Shown here: piece by piece, positions 54,883-64,000 of the stretch
Numbering within the stretch: the first letter of the stretch is position 1
Layout: each line of letters opens with the position of its first letter
Assembly (NCBI GenBank): GCA_039090855.1
Contig: CM076996.1
Location: 43,986,469 to 44,050,468, forward strand
Length of the DNA: 64,000 bases
Direction of reading: 5' to 3'
Origin: Macrothele yani
Lineage: Eukaryota; Arthropoda; Arachnida; Araneae; Macrothelidae
Program-made: the position numbers and the translations under genes
The notes under the pieces: model-generated
Told to the model about the DNA's origin: nothing
What the model saw: only the letters and a program-made list of their open reading frames with translations
Databases searched by the model: none

Positions 54883-55942
54883 TTGTTATTCTTTCTCAAA
54901 GTATTTTCCCTCGGATGATATGCAACGGTCCCATCGTTCAGTCCACTTTTCAAAGCATGTGGCGAAGGTATTTTGTGGAAGCTGCTTTACCGATCCCTAT
55001 ACAGCTTGAGTAACGTCAGCATCTGTGTTGAATGTTGCGTCACGGAACTTGTCCTTCACTGTTGAAAACGACCAAAAATCACACGGGGCGAGATCAGGCC
55101 TGCAGGCAGGCTGTGGCATGATTTCAATACTGCATTTCGTAAGAAACTGTTGAACACAAGCAGCCACATGTGGGCGGGCATTATCATGGTGTAGGGTCCA
55201 CTTGTCTACCAGTTCCGGTCGCTTAATCGATATGTGTCGTCACAGACGCTTCAAAACTGAAATGTAATATTCAGCATTGACAGTAATTTGTGGAGGAACG
55301 GCATGCTGGTAGACTACACCCTTATGATCAAAGAAAATTATCATCATCACCTTCCCAGCTGATTTGGTTTGGCGGACTTTTTTCGGAGGAGGGGGGTCTG
55401 TGTGTTTCCAGACACTCGTTGCCCGCTTCGTAAGGGGGTCGTAATAGTAGACCCATGTTTTATCGACAGTTATTACTGTTTTTAGAAAGTTTGGATCCTT
55501 TTCAATCATTTGTTTCCACTCATGACACATCTGAACTTTGGCTAACAATTGTGCTCTCGTCAGGTGATGAGGTACCCATCTGGAACATACACGATGCAGC
55601 AGTGATCTGTAGCGTAGAATGCGGAATGCCGACGTTTTTGAAACATTAGTTGACGCCGCTATGTCTTCACACGCCATTCGTCGATCTTCTTGCAGGATTG
55701 CCCAAACAGTGTTAACAATGCGCTCCGTAACAACTTTCAAGTGGATCAGGCCTAGGAGCGAGTTCTGCCGACAAACGCCCTTTTTTGAAATCATGGTGCC
55801 ATCTACAAATCGTTGACTCACCCAAACATTTATCTTTGCAAGCTTTTTTCATTAAATCAACTGTTTCTGGAGCCGTTTTACCCAAATGATAGCAAAATTT
55901 TATCGCACAACGCATTTCACTTCTTAACTCTGAATCACTCAC
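54883..55942 (-). pseudogene. Mariner transposase with intact DDD triad
   Basis: The N-terminal frame from 55942 reads MSDSELRSEMRCAIKFCYHL and TICRWHHDFKKGRLSAEL. A frameshift near 55740 leads to NTVWAILQEDRRMACEDIAA, SRWVPHHLTRAQLLAKVQMC and VITVDKTWVYYYDP (first Asp). Then MMIIFFDHKGVVYQHAVPP is followed by a TGA at 55238-55240. Beyond it, in the same frame, are LHHDNARPHVAACVQQFL (second Asp) and RPDLAPCDFWSF (third Asp, 34 residues later). A TAG lies at 54997-54999. It ends RWDRCISSEGKYFEKE. Only one frameshift and two stops are visible. A SINE pair lies just upstream of its start. Confidence 0.9.
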
Positions 55943-55972
55943 CTCTACAGCTGTCTGGCGAAATACAGACGG

Positions 55973-56206
55973 CCGCCCCGGTGGCGTAGTGGTCTAAGGC
56001 GTTGGCCTCTGATCATTCGTCCGTAAGGGGTCCGGGTTCGAATCCCGGTGAGGCATGGATGTTGTGTTTGTCTTACGGCACTGGCTCTCTCCTTCCCTGG
56101 AACCAGTGACCCTAAATTAGGGACGGGCGACTGCTTATAGCCCATTGCGTTGCTCACGGTGGTCGTTAAACCTCCAATCAAAAAAAAAAAAAAAAAAAAA
56201 AAAAAA
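55973..56206 (+). mobile_element. tRNA-derived SINE, family 1, with 12-bp TSD and long A tail
   Basis: Complete copy: ccccggtggcgtagtggtct, gggttcgaatcccggtgagg, ccttccctggaaccagtgac, ctaaattagggacgggcgac, gctcacggtggtcgttaaac, then A26. The duplication gaaatacagacg lies at 55961-55972 and 56207-56218. The best-preserved copy in the window. Confidence 0.95.
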
Positions 56207-56237
56207 GAAATACAGACGTACCTTAAGCAACTGCGCA

Positions 56238-56437
56238 ATGACGACCACCGTGAGCAACTCAATGGCCTATAAGCAGCCGCCCGTCCTCAATTTAGTGCCA
56301 CTTGTTCCAGAGAAGGAAGAGAACCAGTGCCGTAAGACAATCGCAACTACGATGCCTCACGGGATTCGAACCCAGACCCCATCTCGGACAAATGATTAGA
56401 AGCCATTGCTTAGACCACAGCGCCACTGGGGCGGCTT
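56238..56437 (-). mobile_element. tRNA-derived SINE, family 1, opposite orientation
   Basis: The minus-strand reading gives gccccagtggcgctgtggtc (A box), gggttcgaatcccgtgagg (B box) and the body to gctcacggtggtcgt, without A tail. Next to the plus-strand copy it forms an inverted SINE pair about 30 bp apart. Confidence 0.88.
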
Positions 56438-57020
56438 CTTGGAGTACGTTTCGCATGCGTTGCTTCACCACACAGATGCCCTTTTGTGGAATGCTATATT
56501 CTTTGACATTTCACATATTAATAATTAGTTACTCTGAATACTGGGCATCGGAAAGGGCAATGGTGTAATCTTCCCAAAACCTGTCGATCCTCTGTTGTAT
56601 TTTACACGGTCCGCATTCGTATAGCTGTACGCGTATAACTATTGGGCATACACGGCCGCGTCTGTTTATTCGTTGCGGGTAATTAGCCCCAGTAGTGGCG
56701 TGTAGAAAAGAAGTAGAAGCTCATATGGAGTGTACTTGCCCTTTCCTGGAAATCTGCCTGTGCCATTCCTCTTCTTGTATAAGGTACTACAAAGATTTTT
56801 GCATTGATACTACTTCCGATTACTAATTTTCCTGTTTAACGTCTGGATGCAAGGGCAACCAGGACGCCGGGACACTTCCCGTTGGATCACTCGAAAAATG
56901 ACTTTTTTACTTTTGTCTGGATTTTTGGAAAGAACGAATAATTTTTTATACTTACGAATAATAATCATTAACTTCATTTGAACTTTATTTCTTCCTTAGA
57001 AAAAAAGTTTCGAAAGTTTC
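56438..57020. other. No gene recognised
   Basis: May include the 5' end of the mariner at 54883-55942 before SINE insertion. No TIR found. Confidence 0.4.
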
Positions 57021-57158
57021 CTTCTATCTACATAGAGATAGGGGTGATGGGCAGTTGACATGGGCATCCCCCACGCAGAGTGGAACAGACCTAAACCGAA
57101 TGCAGGCGATAAATAGGCGGACGCAGAGCTTCCCAACGGTGTACCGCAATCGACGGAC

Positions 57159-58138
57159 ATGGATAAACGTGATGATCTGAGCGACTTTGAACGTGTACAC
57201 ATTGTCGGCGCAAGACAGATGGGTCATTCTATTGCTCATGTGGTAAGAACCTTAGGGTTCCTGAAGGACACCGTATCAACGGCGTACCGCGACGTACCCA
57301 AAGAGTAAGCGGTGGCCGACAACACGCCATTGATGACTTGGGGCGACATACACTATCCAGGCTCGTACAGACCGAACGCTTAGCAACGGTGGCGCAAATC
57401 AGATTGGCTACGGAAACCGACGCCCTAGTCATGTGACATTGCTGACTGCTCGTCATAGGACATTACGCCTGGCCTGGTGCCGGGAACATCAAAACTGGAC
57501 CTATGCAGAGTGACGCCGAGTCGTGTGGTCAGATGAGTCCCGTTTTCAGCTCTACCTAGCTGACGGGAGGGCGCGGATATGGCGTCGAGATCTTGAGACC
57601 ATGGCCTCATTGCGCCAGGTCGGCTCTGTTCAAGGCGGTGGTGATTTTGTAATAGTTTAGGGAGGGTTCTCATGGGACACATTAGGTCCCGCAGTGTGTC
57701 TGGAGGGGTCGTTAACCGCTGCGCGCTACCAGCATGTGAATGCTGATCACTTACACTCTTTCATGGCCTTTGCACATCCTGTGACCGATGAGCTGTTTCA
57801 AAAGAAAATGCGCAGCTCCACCGGGCTGCAACTACCGAGACATGGCATCCAAAAATACTCATCTGATTTTGAAACCATGCAGTGGCCGCCAAGCTCCCAA
57901 CATTTAAACCCTGTGGAAGCTCTCTGGGATGCAGGGAGCGGAATATCAGATCCATGGATTCTGGACCGATGTCTCGGGCGGAGTTGTGGACAATGCTACA
58001 ACAGGCATGGCTGGCATTACCTCCGGAAACTCTCTGGCATCTGGTGGAGTCGATACCTCAGCGCGCACAAGCCGTTATCCGCGCTAGAGGAGGACCAACA
58101 TGCTATTAGGTAGGTATCTCTAATGTTTTGTCTATTCA
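57159..58138 (+). pseudogene. Tc1 transposase relic with right terminus
   Basis: It starts MDKRDDLSDFERVHIVGARQ (57159) with helix-turn-helix MGHSIAHVVRTLGF. The middle reads LRLAWCREHQNWTYAE-like, then VVWSDESRFQLY (first Asp) and GGGDFV, each in different frames. FQKKMRSSTGLQLP sits where the DNA block should be, so the second Asp is lost. Then come WPPSSQHLNPVEALWDAGS (Glu kept) and, from 57990, LWTMLQQAWLALPPETLWHL and VIRARGGPTCY. The terminus tttgtctattcagtgta ends at about 58138. The left terminus was not found. Confidence 0.82.
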
Positions 58139-58310
58139 GTGTATTAACAAGAATACATGCTATGTGCAGAAAGGTAAGTCTTCCCGTTTATTCAAAGACA
58201 TAATTTAGTGAATTCAATTCAGCATGATAATCAAATAAATGTGCAGGCAGATTGATTCCGCTTTAATCAGGCAAGCACACATGCATGCCTCAGAAAACTT
58301 GAAAATTACA

Positions 58311-58396
58311 TCGTCCTGGGACGGGAATCGAACCGGCAGCTTCTGATTTATGTTCAGGTATGTTACCGTTACAACACCCAGAACAAAAAACCCTCC
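58311..58396 (-). repeat. tRNA-like repeat, family 4, copy 1
   Basis: The minus strand reads gttctgggtgttgtaacggt, aacatacctgaac and cggttcgattcccgtccc. It matches the plus-strand copy 240 bp away. Confidence 0.7.
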
Positions 58397-58549
58397 AAGC
58401 AATTGAGGATGTGTCATTTATTTCTGAGAAGTTATTTCTTCAGGGCTGTCGCCTTCTGCTTGCGTTCTGCTAATACGAAGGATCACATATGCTTCGATTT
58501 GCGACCGGCGGAGAGTTTCATCTGAGTCTTGAAACAATCTTAGTTGCTT

Positions 58550-58633
58550 GGAGGTTCTTCGTTCTGGGTGGTGTGGCGGTAACATACCTGAACGTAAATC
58601 GAGAGCTGGGGTTTCGATTCTCGCTCCAGTATT
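58550..58633 (+). repeat. tRNA-like repeat, family 4, copy 2
   Basis: gttctgggtggtgtggcggt, aacatacctgaac and gtttcgattctcgctccag give A- and B-box-like elements. It forms an inverted pair with 58311-58396. Confidence 0.7.
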
Positions 58634-58658
58634 TGCCTGTTCAATTCAGCATAATGTA

Positions 58659-59906
58659 CAGAGGGTGAGTCGAAGGTTTTTGCAATATTTGCATAAACGC
58701 ATGTACTGCGGCGGGTATGTCACGTGTTTAAACTAGTTGAAGTCGCGCATTTCCGTCAGACGAAAAGCAGATAAGGTGGTAGTCGTTGCTATGAACAGCA
58801 TTGCATGTCGTCGTTCTGTCTGTGGTTGCGAAGCCTAAAAGATAAACAGCCACAACCAGCTAATTAGGGAACTTTTACTTTACGAGTCTGAACTCGGCCA
58901 TAACGCTGCTCAAGCAACACGAAACATTTACCATGAGATAGGGGAAGGATCTGTGCACGACAGCACCACAACCAGGTGGTTCAAGAAATTTCGATCCGGT
59001 GACAGAAGCCTCGACGATCAGCAAATGTCAGATACGCCGCGAACCGCGGATTCGTAGCGGCAAATACTACAAGCAGCATTCGGAGATTATCAGGCGAGCT
59101 GGGCATATCACAGACCACCGTAGTTCGTCATCTTCAGGACCTCGGCAAGGCCTACAGGAGCCGCGGCATTGTCCCTCACAAACGGACTCCAGCTGAAGCA
59201 AACCGCCGAGTGGAAGTGTGCACGAAACTCCTTGAAAACCCACGCGATGTACGTTTCATCAAGAGAATTGTTACGTGCGATGAAAAGTGGGTCTATTTTC
59301 GTAATCCTAACACACGAAGGCAGTGATTGAGACCGGGCCAGCATCCTGAACCTGTTGCCAAACGTGGGTGCTTCGAGCGCAAGGTGATGCTCTGCGTCTG
59401 ATGGAATTTCGAGGGGATAATGCATTATGAATTTGTTTCAGACGGTCGGACCATCAAAGCCTACCTCCACCCTGAAGAGCTGGAGCGGATGTATGCCGTT
59501 TGGGAGGAGAAATACCCTGCACTGGTGAACAGAAAGTCCGCTTTATTACAGCAGAACAACGCTCGACCTCATACAGCGCGAACGACCCTGGCAAAAGACC
59601 AGGAACTTGAAAACATCGAACTGATGTCACATCCAGCAATTAGTACGGATCTTGTCCCGTCGGATTATTGCTCGTTCCGGTCCATGGTCCACTTCCTTTG
59701 CGGGCGGCACTTCAACAACCAGGAGGAGGTGGAAGCTGGGATGAAGGAGTTCTTCGCCTCGAAGGACAAGAACTGGTACCGTCGCTGAATCGAAGAACTG
59801 GCAAACAGATAGCCTATATTTTGAATGCTAGTCAGCTTTCGTCGTAAAGATACGTATGAAGACATAAAATGATCCAAATATTGCAAAACTTTCGACTCAC
59901 CCTCTG
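58659..59906 (+). mobile_element. Full-length mariner (1248 bp)
   Basis: TIRs cagagggtgagtcgaaggtt and, inverted, aactttcgactcaccctctg, flanked by TA (58657-58658 and 59907-59908). Confidence 0.93.
58790..59825 (+). pseudogene. Mariner transposase relic, second Asp changed to Asn
   Basis: It starts near MNSIACRRSVCG, then a stop, and INSHNQLIRELLLYESELGH, TTTRWFKKFRSGDRSLDD, QASWAYHRPP-type helix-turn-helix sequence in several frames. VVRHLQDLGKAYRSRGIVPH follows. The first Asp region reads RFIKRIVTCDEKWVYFRNP. After stops it continues MHYEFVSDGRTIKAYLHPEE, YPALVNRKSALLQQNNARPH (Asp to Asn at the second catalytic position), ISTDLVPSDYCSFRSM (third Asp kept) and EEVEAGMKEFFASKDKNWYR. The C-terminal 122 codons are uninterrupted. 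Confidence 0.88.
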
Positions 59907-59908
59907 TA

Positions 59909-60177
59909 TTACGAAAGACGAGTCTATCAATTACCTGACATGTTGATTTACTGAATAAAAGGAAGTGGATTTTGGTAAGTAGAAATCTGTTGTCGTTGAA
60001 CTGTTGCCGTTATCTTGAAAGTGAAATGCTAATTAAGATTTCAGCAGCGAACGAACGATTTGAAGTAACCCAGGAAAGCTAAGCTAAGTTGAGCTTCATT
60101 TTGAAGTGAAGTCATATCTAGCCTAAGTCTATTTTCTACAACCCATTTAAAAGCAAATATACCATACTAGTTAAAGG
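59909..60177. other. No gene recognised
   Basis: Short AT-rich stretch with weak similarity to 54120-54390. Confidence 0.4.
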
Positions 60178-60202
60178 CACCCGAAAATTCGGTGTCATCT
60201 TT
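60178..60202. repeat. 25-bp motif identical to the right edge of the 27-28.8 kb array
   Basis: cacccgaaaattcggtgtca followed by tcttt is identical here and at 28848-28872. It is nearly palindromic (cacc-cgaaaattcg-gtg). Confidence 0.85.
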
Positions 60203-60215
60203 TTGTTTTTGTTGT

Positions 60216-60402
60216 TGTTTTCATCAAGATTTTTCGAAGCAACAGAATGTTTTGGAACTTGAGATCTTTTTAAACTGACAATAGCTTTCAATTATCTTTA
60301 AGAAAAGGTGAAATGTACTGTTTTCAATAGTATTATTTCACAAAGCTCCTAAATATAAAATTTACTCTTAATAGCTGTAACAGCTTTTGTCTTAAGGACT
60401 CC
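60216..60402 (-). repeat. Interspersed repeat, inverted match of 19244-19430
   Basis: The complement contains taagagtaaattttatattt, acagtacatttcacctttt and ctgttgcttcgaaaaatctt in the same order as the copy at 19 kb. Confidence 0.8.
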
Positions 60403-60415
60403 ACAGATTCATATA

Positions 60416-61825
60416 CACTGACGGAAAAAAAAAATCCCAACACCACGAAATAATAGTTGTAGAGGAATGAAATGGCAGCAATACATTCGTATAGGTAACA
60501 TATTTAATCGATTAAGGTTTCAAGATCACAGCTTATTGTAAGCGCGAGGAGAGCCATTTTAAATGAAATGCTGGTACATTAATAACCGGTGTAACCGCCA
60601 GAATGTTGAATGCAAGCATGCAAACGTTCATGCATTGTGTCGTACAGGTGCTGGATGTCAGTTTGTGGGATGGAGTTCCATGCCTGTTGCACTTGGTCGG
60701 TCAATACAGGGACGGTTAATGCTGGTTGGGGGTGACGCTAGAGTTGTCGTCCAATGATGTCCCATACGTGCTCGATTGGTGAAAGATCTGGTGATCTAGC
60801 AGGCCACGGCAACATGTCGACACTCTGTAGAGCATGTTGGGTTACAACAGCGGTATGCGGGCGAGCGTTATCCTGTTGGGAAACACCCCTGGAATGCTGT
60901 TCATGAATGGCAGCACAACAGGTTGAATCACCAGACCGACGTACAACTGTGCCGTCAGGGTGCGTGGGATAACCACGAGAGTGCTCCTGCTGTCATAGGA
61001 AATTGCTCCCCAGACCATAACTCCAGGTGTAGGTCCAGTGTGTCTCGGTTGCAGGCGCTCACCTGGCCTCCTTCTAACCAACACACGGCCATCACTGGCA
61101 CCCAGGCAGAACCGGCTTTCACCAGAAAATACAACAGATCTCCACTCGGTCCTCCAATGAGCCCTAGCTTGACACCACTGACGTCACAAACGGCAGTGGT
61201 TTGGAGTAAGTGGAATGCACGCTACAGGGCGTCTGGCTCGGAGCTGTCCCTCAAGTAACCGATTTGTAACAGTTCGTTGTGTCACTGTGGTGGCAACTGC
61301 AGCTCGAATTGCTGCCGCAGACGCGGTACGATGCGCCAAGCCCATACGCCGTACACGGCGGTCTTCCCTCTCAGTAGTGCCACGTGGCCGGCCGGAACCC
61401 GGTCTTCTTGAGGCCGTACCTTCCCTTGACCACCGCTGCCAACAATCATGCACAGTGGCTACATTCCTGCCAAGTCGTTCTGCAATATTGCTGAAAGAAG
61501 ATCCACCTTCTCGTAGCCCTATTACACGACCTCGTTCAAACTCCGTGAGCTGTTGATAATGGCTTCTTCGTCTTCTTAAAGGCATTCTTGACTAACATCA
61601 ACACACTACGTCGAATCTCAACGATAACTAACGCTCACGAACGTTACAGCGCGTATCTACAGCAAACCTGCTTTGCATGTTCCGAGGAGCGCCACTAGCG
61701 CCACACGTATGCGCCGAGCGCGAAATTTGCATAGACGTCATCTTACAGATGCACTCTCACTGCCTACCAACTGTCGTTTATCTAAAACAACCCCTTCTTG
61801 GTGTTGGGATTTTTTTCGGTCAGTG
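60416..61825 (-). mobile_element. Full-length Tc1 element (1410 bp)
   Basis: TIRs cactgacggaaaaaaaaaat and, inverted, ggatttttttcggtcagtg, flanked by TA (60414-60415 and 61826-61827). Confidence 0.93.
60575..61585 (-). pseudogene. Tc1 transposase relic, first Asp changed to Gly
   Basis: It starts MPLRRRRSHYQQLTEFERGR (61585) and is open for 133 codons through both helix-turn-helix regions (SFSNIAERLGRNVATVHDCW; AAAIRAAVATTVTQRTVTNR). A stop follows PLTPNHCRL. Next RQWCQARAHWRTEWRSVVFS leads into GESRFCL, where the catalytic Asp of SDESRF is Gly. RHTGPTPGVMVWGAISYDSR is intact. A shift in FPNRITLARIP replaces the FQQDNARPH block. The tail shows SPDLSPIEHVWD and GGYTGY in other frames. Confidence 0.88.
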
Positions 61826-61969
61826 TATATAGATATTCTATAATCACCTGTACAATACTTTAAGTACCCGGTTTCTTACGGTAACACAATACACAATAGC
61901 TAGAACACAAAATGGTGGAAAGGGGAACGAATATCCTGTGCCACGATAATCAAAATTTCAGGCGATATA

Positions 61970-63252
61970 CAAGGGGCATCCTGAAAGTAATGCCTCCTCC
62001 TTAATAACTTTTGAAGTTATTTTAATGAAACTGTACTAACATGTGCTGTGATATGTTACCAATGTAGCAATAAATTTTTTTCAGAATCGGAAATAAAAAT
62101 CATGAATGACAGAGAAAAGTAGCGAGCCGTAATTGAATTCCTGGAAAAAGTGGGATGTGAGGCTCCAGAAATCCACAGAAGACTCCTGGCGGTGTACGGA
62201 GCTGCCACAATTGATATTAGTAATGCACGAAGATGGATGAAGAGGTTTCGAGAGGGAGAAAGTCCTGTGTCGGACAAGCAACTTAGTGGAAGACCCGCAA
62301 TTGCAGTGACAGATGCCAGCAGGCAACGAGTGAAAGACCTCATCACAGCTGATTGTCGTGCCACCATCCAGGAGTTGTGTGATGCAATTAATTGTGGTCA
62401 TAGTGCTATGGAAACATTAATTAGTGATCTGGGCTACAGAAAAAAATTTTCAAAGTGGATCCCAAGAATCCTAACCAGTGAACAATGTGAGCAAAGGGTG
62501 GGCATGTGCTGGAATCTTTTGGACTGTTATGAGAGGAAGGGTGCGGTGTTTTTCTGTAATGTTGTGACTGGGGATGAAACCTGGGTGTTCTTTCATGACC
62601 CAGAAACAAAACGTGCGTCAATGGAATGCCACCGCTCATCTTCACCTCGACAGAAAAAGGTGAAAGAATTCGTTCCATAGGAAAACTGATGATGACAATT
62701 CTCTGGAACAAACACAGTGTCATTTTGACTGATTTCCTCGAACGGGTGCAACAATAAATGTGCTCACTGTGTGCAGACATTGAAGAAGCTAAAGGAAGCT
62801 ATCAGAAGGAAAAGGCGTGACATTCCACTTCATAGTGTTGTTTTACACCATGATAACGCACGTCCCCACACCTCAATGGAGACTTTACAGGTTATTGCCA
62901 AAATGGGGTGGACGGCGATGCCCCAACCTCCCCTACAGTCTTGCTTTGGCTCCCTGAGGCTTTTTCCTGTTTACCCCTTTGAAAAACACCCGTCGTGGGG
63001 AAAACACCCTCGACGATGTGACAGACGTTAATGAACTAATTGGTGAAACGACAGCCTCAGGAATTTTTCCAAAATGGATTTTACCAATAGGTTCAGAGAT
63101 GGCGGAAATGTATAGAAAGTGATGGACAATACTTTGAACAGGCTAGCATTATTAACAATATGTCCAAGTATTTTGCCACCAAGTTTCACATTTTTGCTGC
63201 GACAAATAAAAATCTTATGAGAGAGGAGGCATTACTTTCAGGATGTCCTTTG
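61970..63252 (+). mobile_element. Full-length mariner (1283 bp)
   Basis: TIRs caaggggcatcctgaaagta and, inverted, tactttcaggatgtcctttg, flanked by TA (61968-61969 and 63253-63254). Both ends continue into gcctcctc. Confidence 0.93.
62102..63120 (+). pseudogene. Mariner transposase relic
   Basis: It starts MNDREK, then TAG where relatives read Gln, and RAVIEFLEKVGCEAPEIHRR. The frame is open to 62680: SNARRWMKRFREGESPVSDK, RATIQELCDAINCGHSAMET, SKWIPRILTSEQCEQRVGMC, VVTGDETWVFFHDPETKRAS (first Asp). A stop and shifts follow. SVVLHHDNARPHTSMETLQV (second Asp) lies at 62834-62893. The third Asp block is replaced by shifted sequence (PLQSCFGSLRLFPVYPF). It ends WRKCIESDGQYFEQA. Moderately damaged. 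Confidence 0.88.
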
Positions 63253-63254
63253 TA

Positions 63255-64000
63255 CAAACAAAAAACAGGAATAATCGTAGAAATTGTTACTGCACGACGT
63301 CGTTAGGAAGCCCCAATACTTTCCCAAGACAAGCTGCTATATATTACATTATATTTCCCAACTTGTTCGTCTCACTGCTTGTTTTAGTTCTTTGTGAGAC
63401 GTCGGGGATGTTTGCACACGGAAGCTGAATGTGCTACGTTTCTCATATTACATTATACCTGTAGTCCCTACAGGAGCCGTCTTCGCATGACAGAGAAGCA
63501 AACACTTCAGTGAAATGGTGAGATTCATGGGCAAACTTCCCCCTCCTCTATACACAGAAAAACAAATAGAAGGGACTTTCACACCTCCTCCTTTTGGATT
63601 ATCGAAGCGAGGATACGCGCAGATGCCAGCAGGCGCTTCAGCGTTCTGCAAACAAAGGCTTTGAATATTAAACTGTGCGTCAGCTTGTGACTTTCATTTT
63701 GCCATATTTCAGTTTTCACGTCGTTCGCGGATTTCTTCCCGTTAATTAAAGATAAAAGACGGCTGTGAACCGAGATGCAAAATAAAAAAGCAAAAGCGAA
63801 AACATGAAGAAAACTACTTTATAATTACTTACTGGGAGGGAAAAAGGTGAAGAGATAATGATACAGAAACCTTTTTCAGATTTCCTGAGTTGTTAGAAGT
63901 TATACCAAAGTAGTCACTTGTTTCTGGAAAGCTACGTTGATTGCGACTGCAGTGGAAAGCTTTGAATTTGCCCATGCTTCTCTGGACAAAAACGCTTAAT
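63255..64000. other. No gene recognised
   Basis: Short frames on both strands without domains; no repeat recognised. Confidence 0.5.

Overview
This window looks like transposon-rich intergenic and intronic DNA from an arthropod nuclear genome. A spider or other chelicerate would fit the style of the elements, but that is a guess and not a determination. The basis is AT-rich sequence, dozens of decayed eukaryotic DNA transposons (Tc1, mariner, hAT, pogo-like), tRNA-derived SINEs with target-site duplications, Penelope-like retroelement pieces, an RTE-like LINE fragment and splice-site-flanked exon candidates. No bacterial, phage or complete host gene is visible. No ordinary tRNA, rRNA or CRISPR array was found.

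Layout. 0-8.4 kb: Tc1 relic, mariner relic, a two-transposase Tc1 composite, and a minus-strand Tc1 split by a 744-bp SINE/minisatellite insertion. 8.4-20.5 kb: foldback elements, SINEs, a pogo-like TIR element, a bounded Tc1, tandem repeats and an unclassified element with tRNA-like sequence. 20.5-25.4 kb: two full-length mariners, a 433-bp foldback and Tc1 relics. 26.7-29.3 kb: a nested stack in which a Tc1-like relic is split by a 1.8-kb higher-order tandem array with CTCF-like cores and abutted by an RTE-like LINE fragment. 29.7-36.9 kb: a SINE and five Tc1/mariner elements, one with a fully open 347-codon transposase. 38.4-40.6 kb: two Penelope-like copies, head to head, with GIY-YIG endonuclease remnants and hammerhead-like terminal repeats. 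43-49 kb: Tc1 relics. 50.5-54 kb: palindromes, candidate host exons on the minus strand, and a short hAT element with an 8-bp duplication. 54.9-63.3 kb: mariner, SINEs, Tc1, mariner, Tc1, mariner.

Functionally the window is a record of repeated Tc1/mariner (IS630-type) invasions. Nearly every transposase is broken by stops, frameshifts or loss of catalytic residues. The least damaged are the Tc1 at 32695-34246 (open frame, but catalytic Asp changed to Glu), the mariner at 21881-23128 (triad kept, two stops, one frameshift) and the mariner at 54883-55942 (triad kept, two stops, one frameshift). The only host-gene signal is a pair of phase-compatible minus-strand exon candidates at 51.37-51.43 and 52.06-52.17 kb. 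If real, the 51-52 kb region lies in introns of an unidentified gene.
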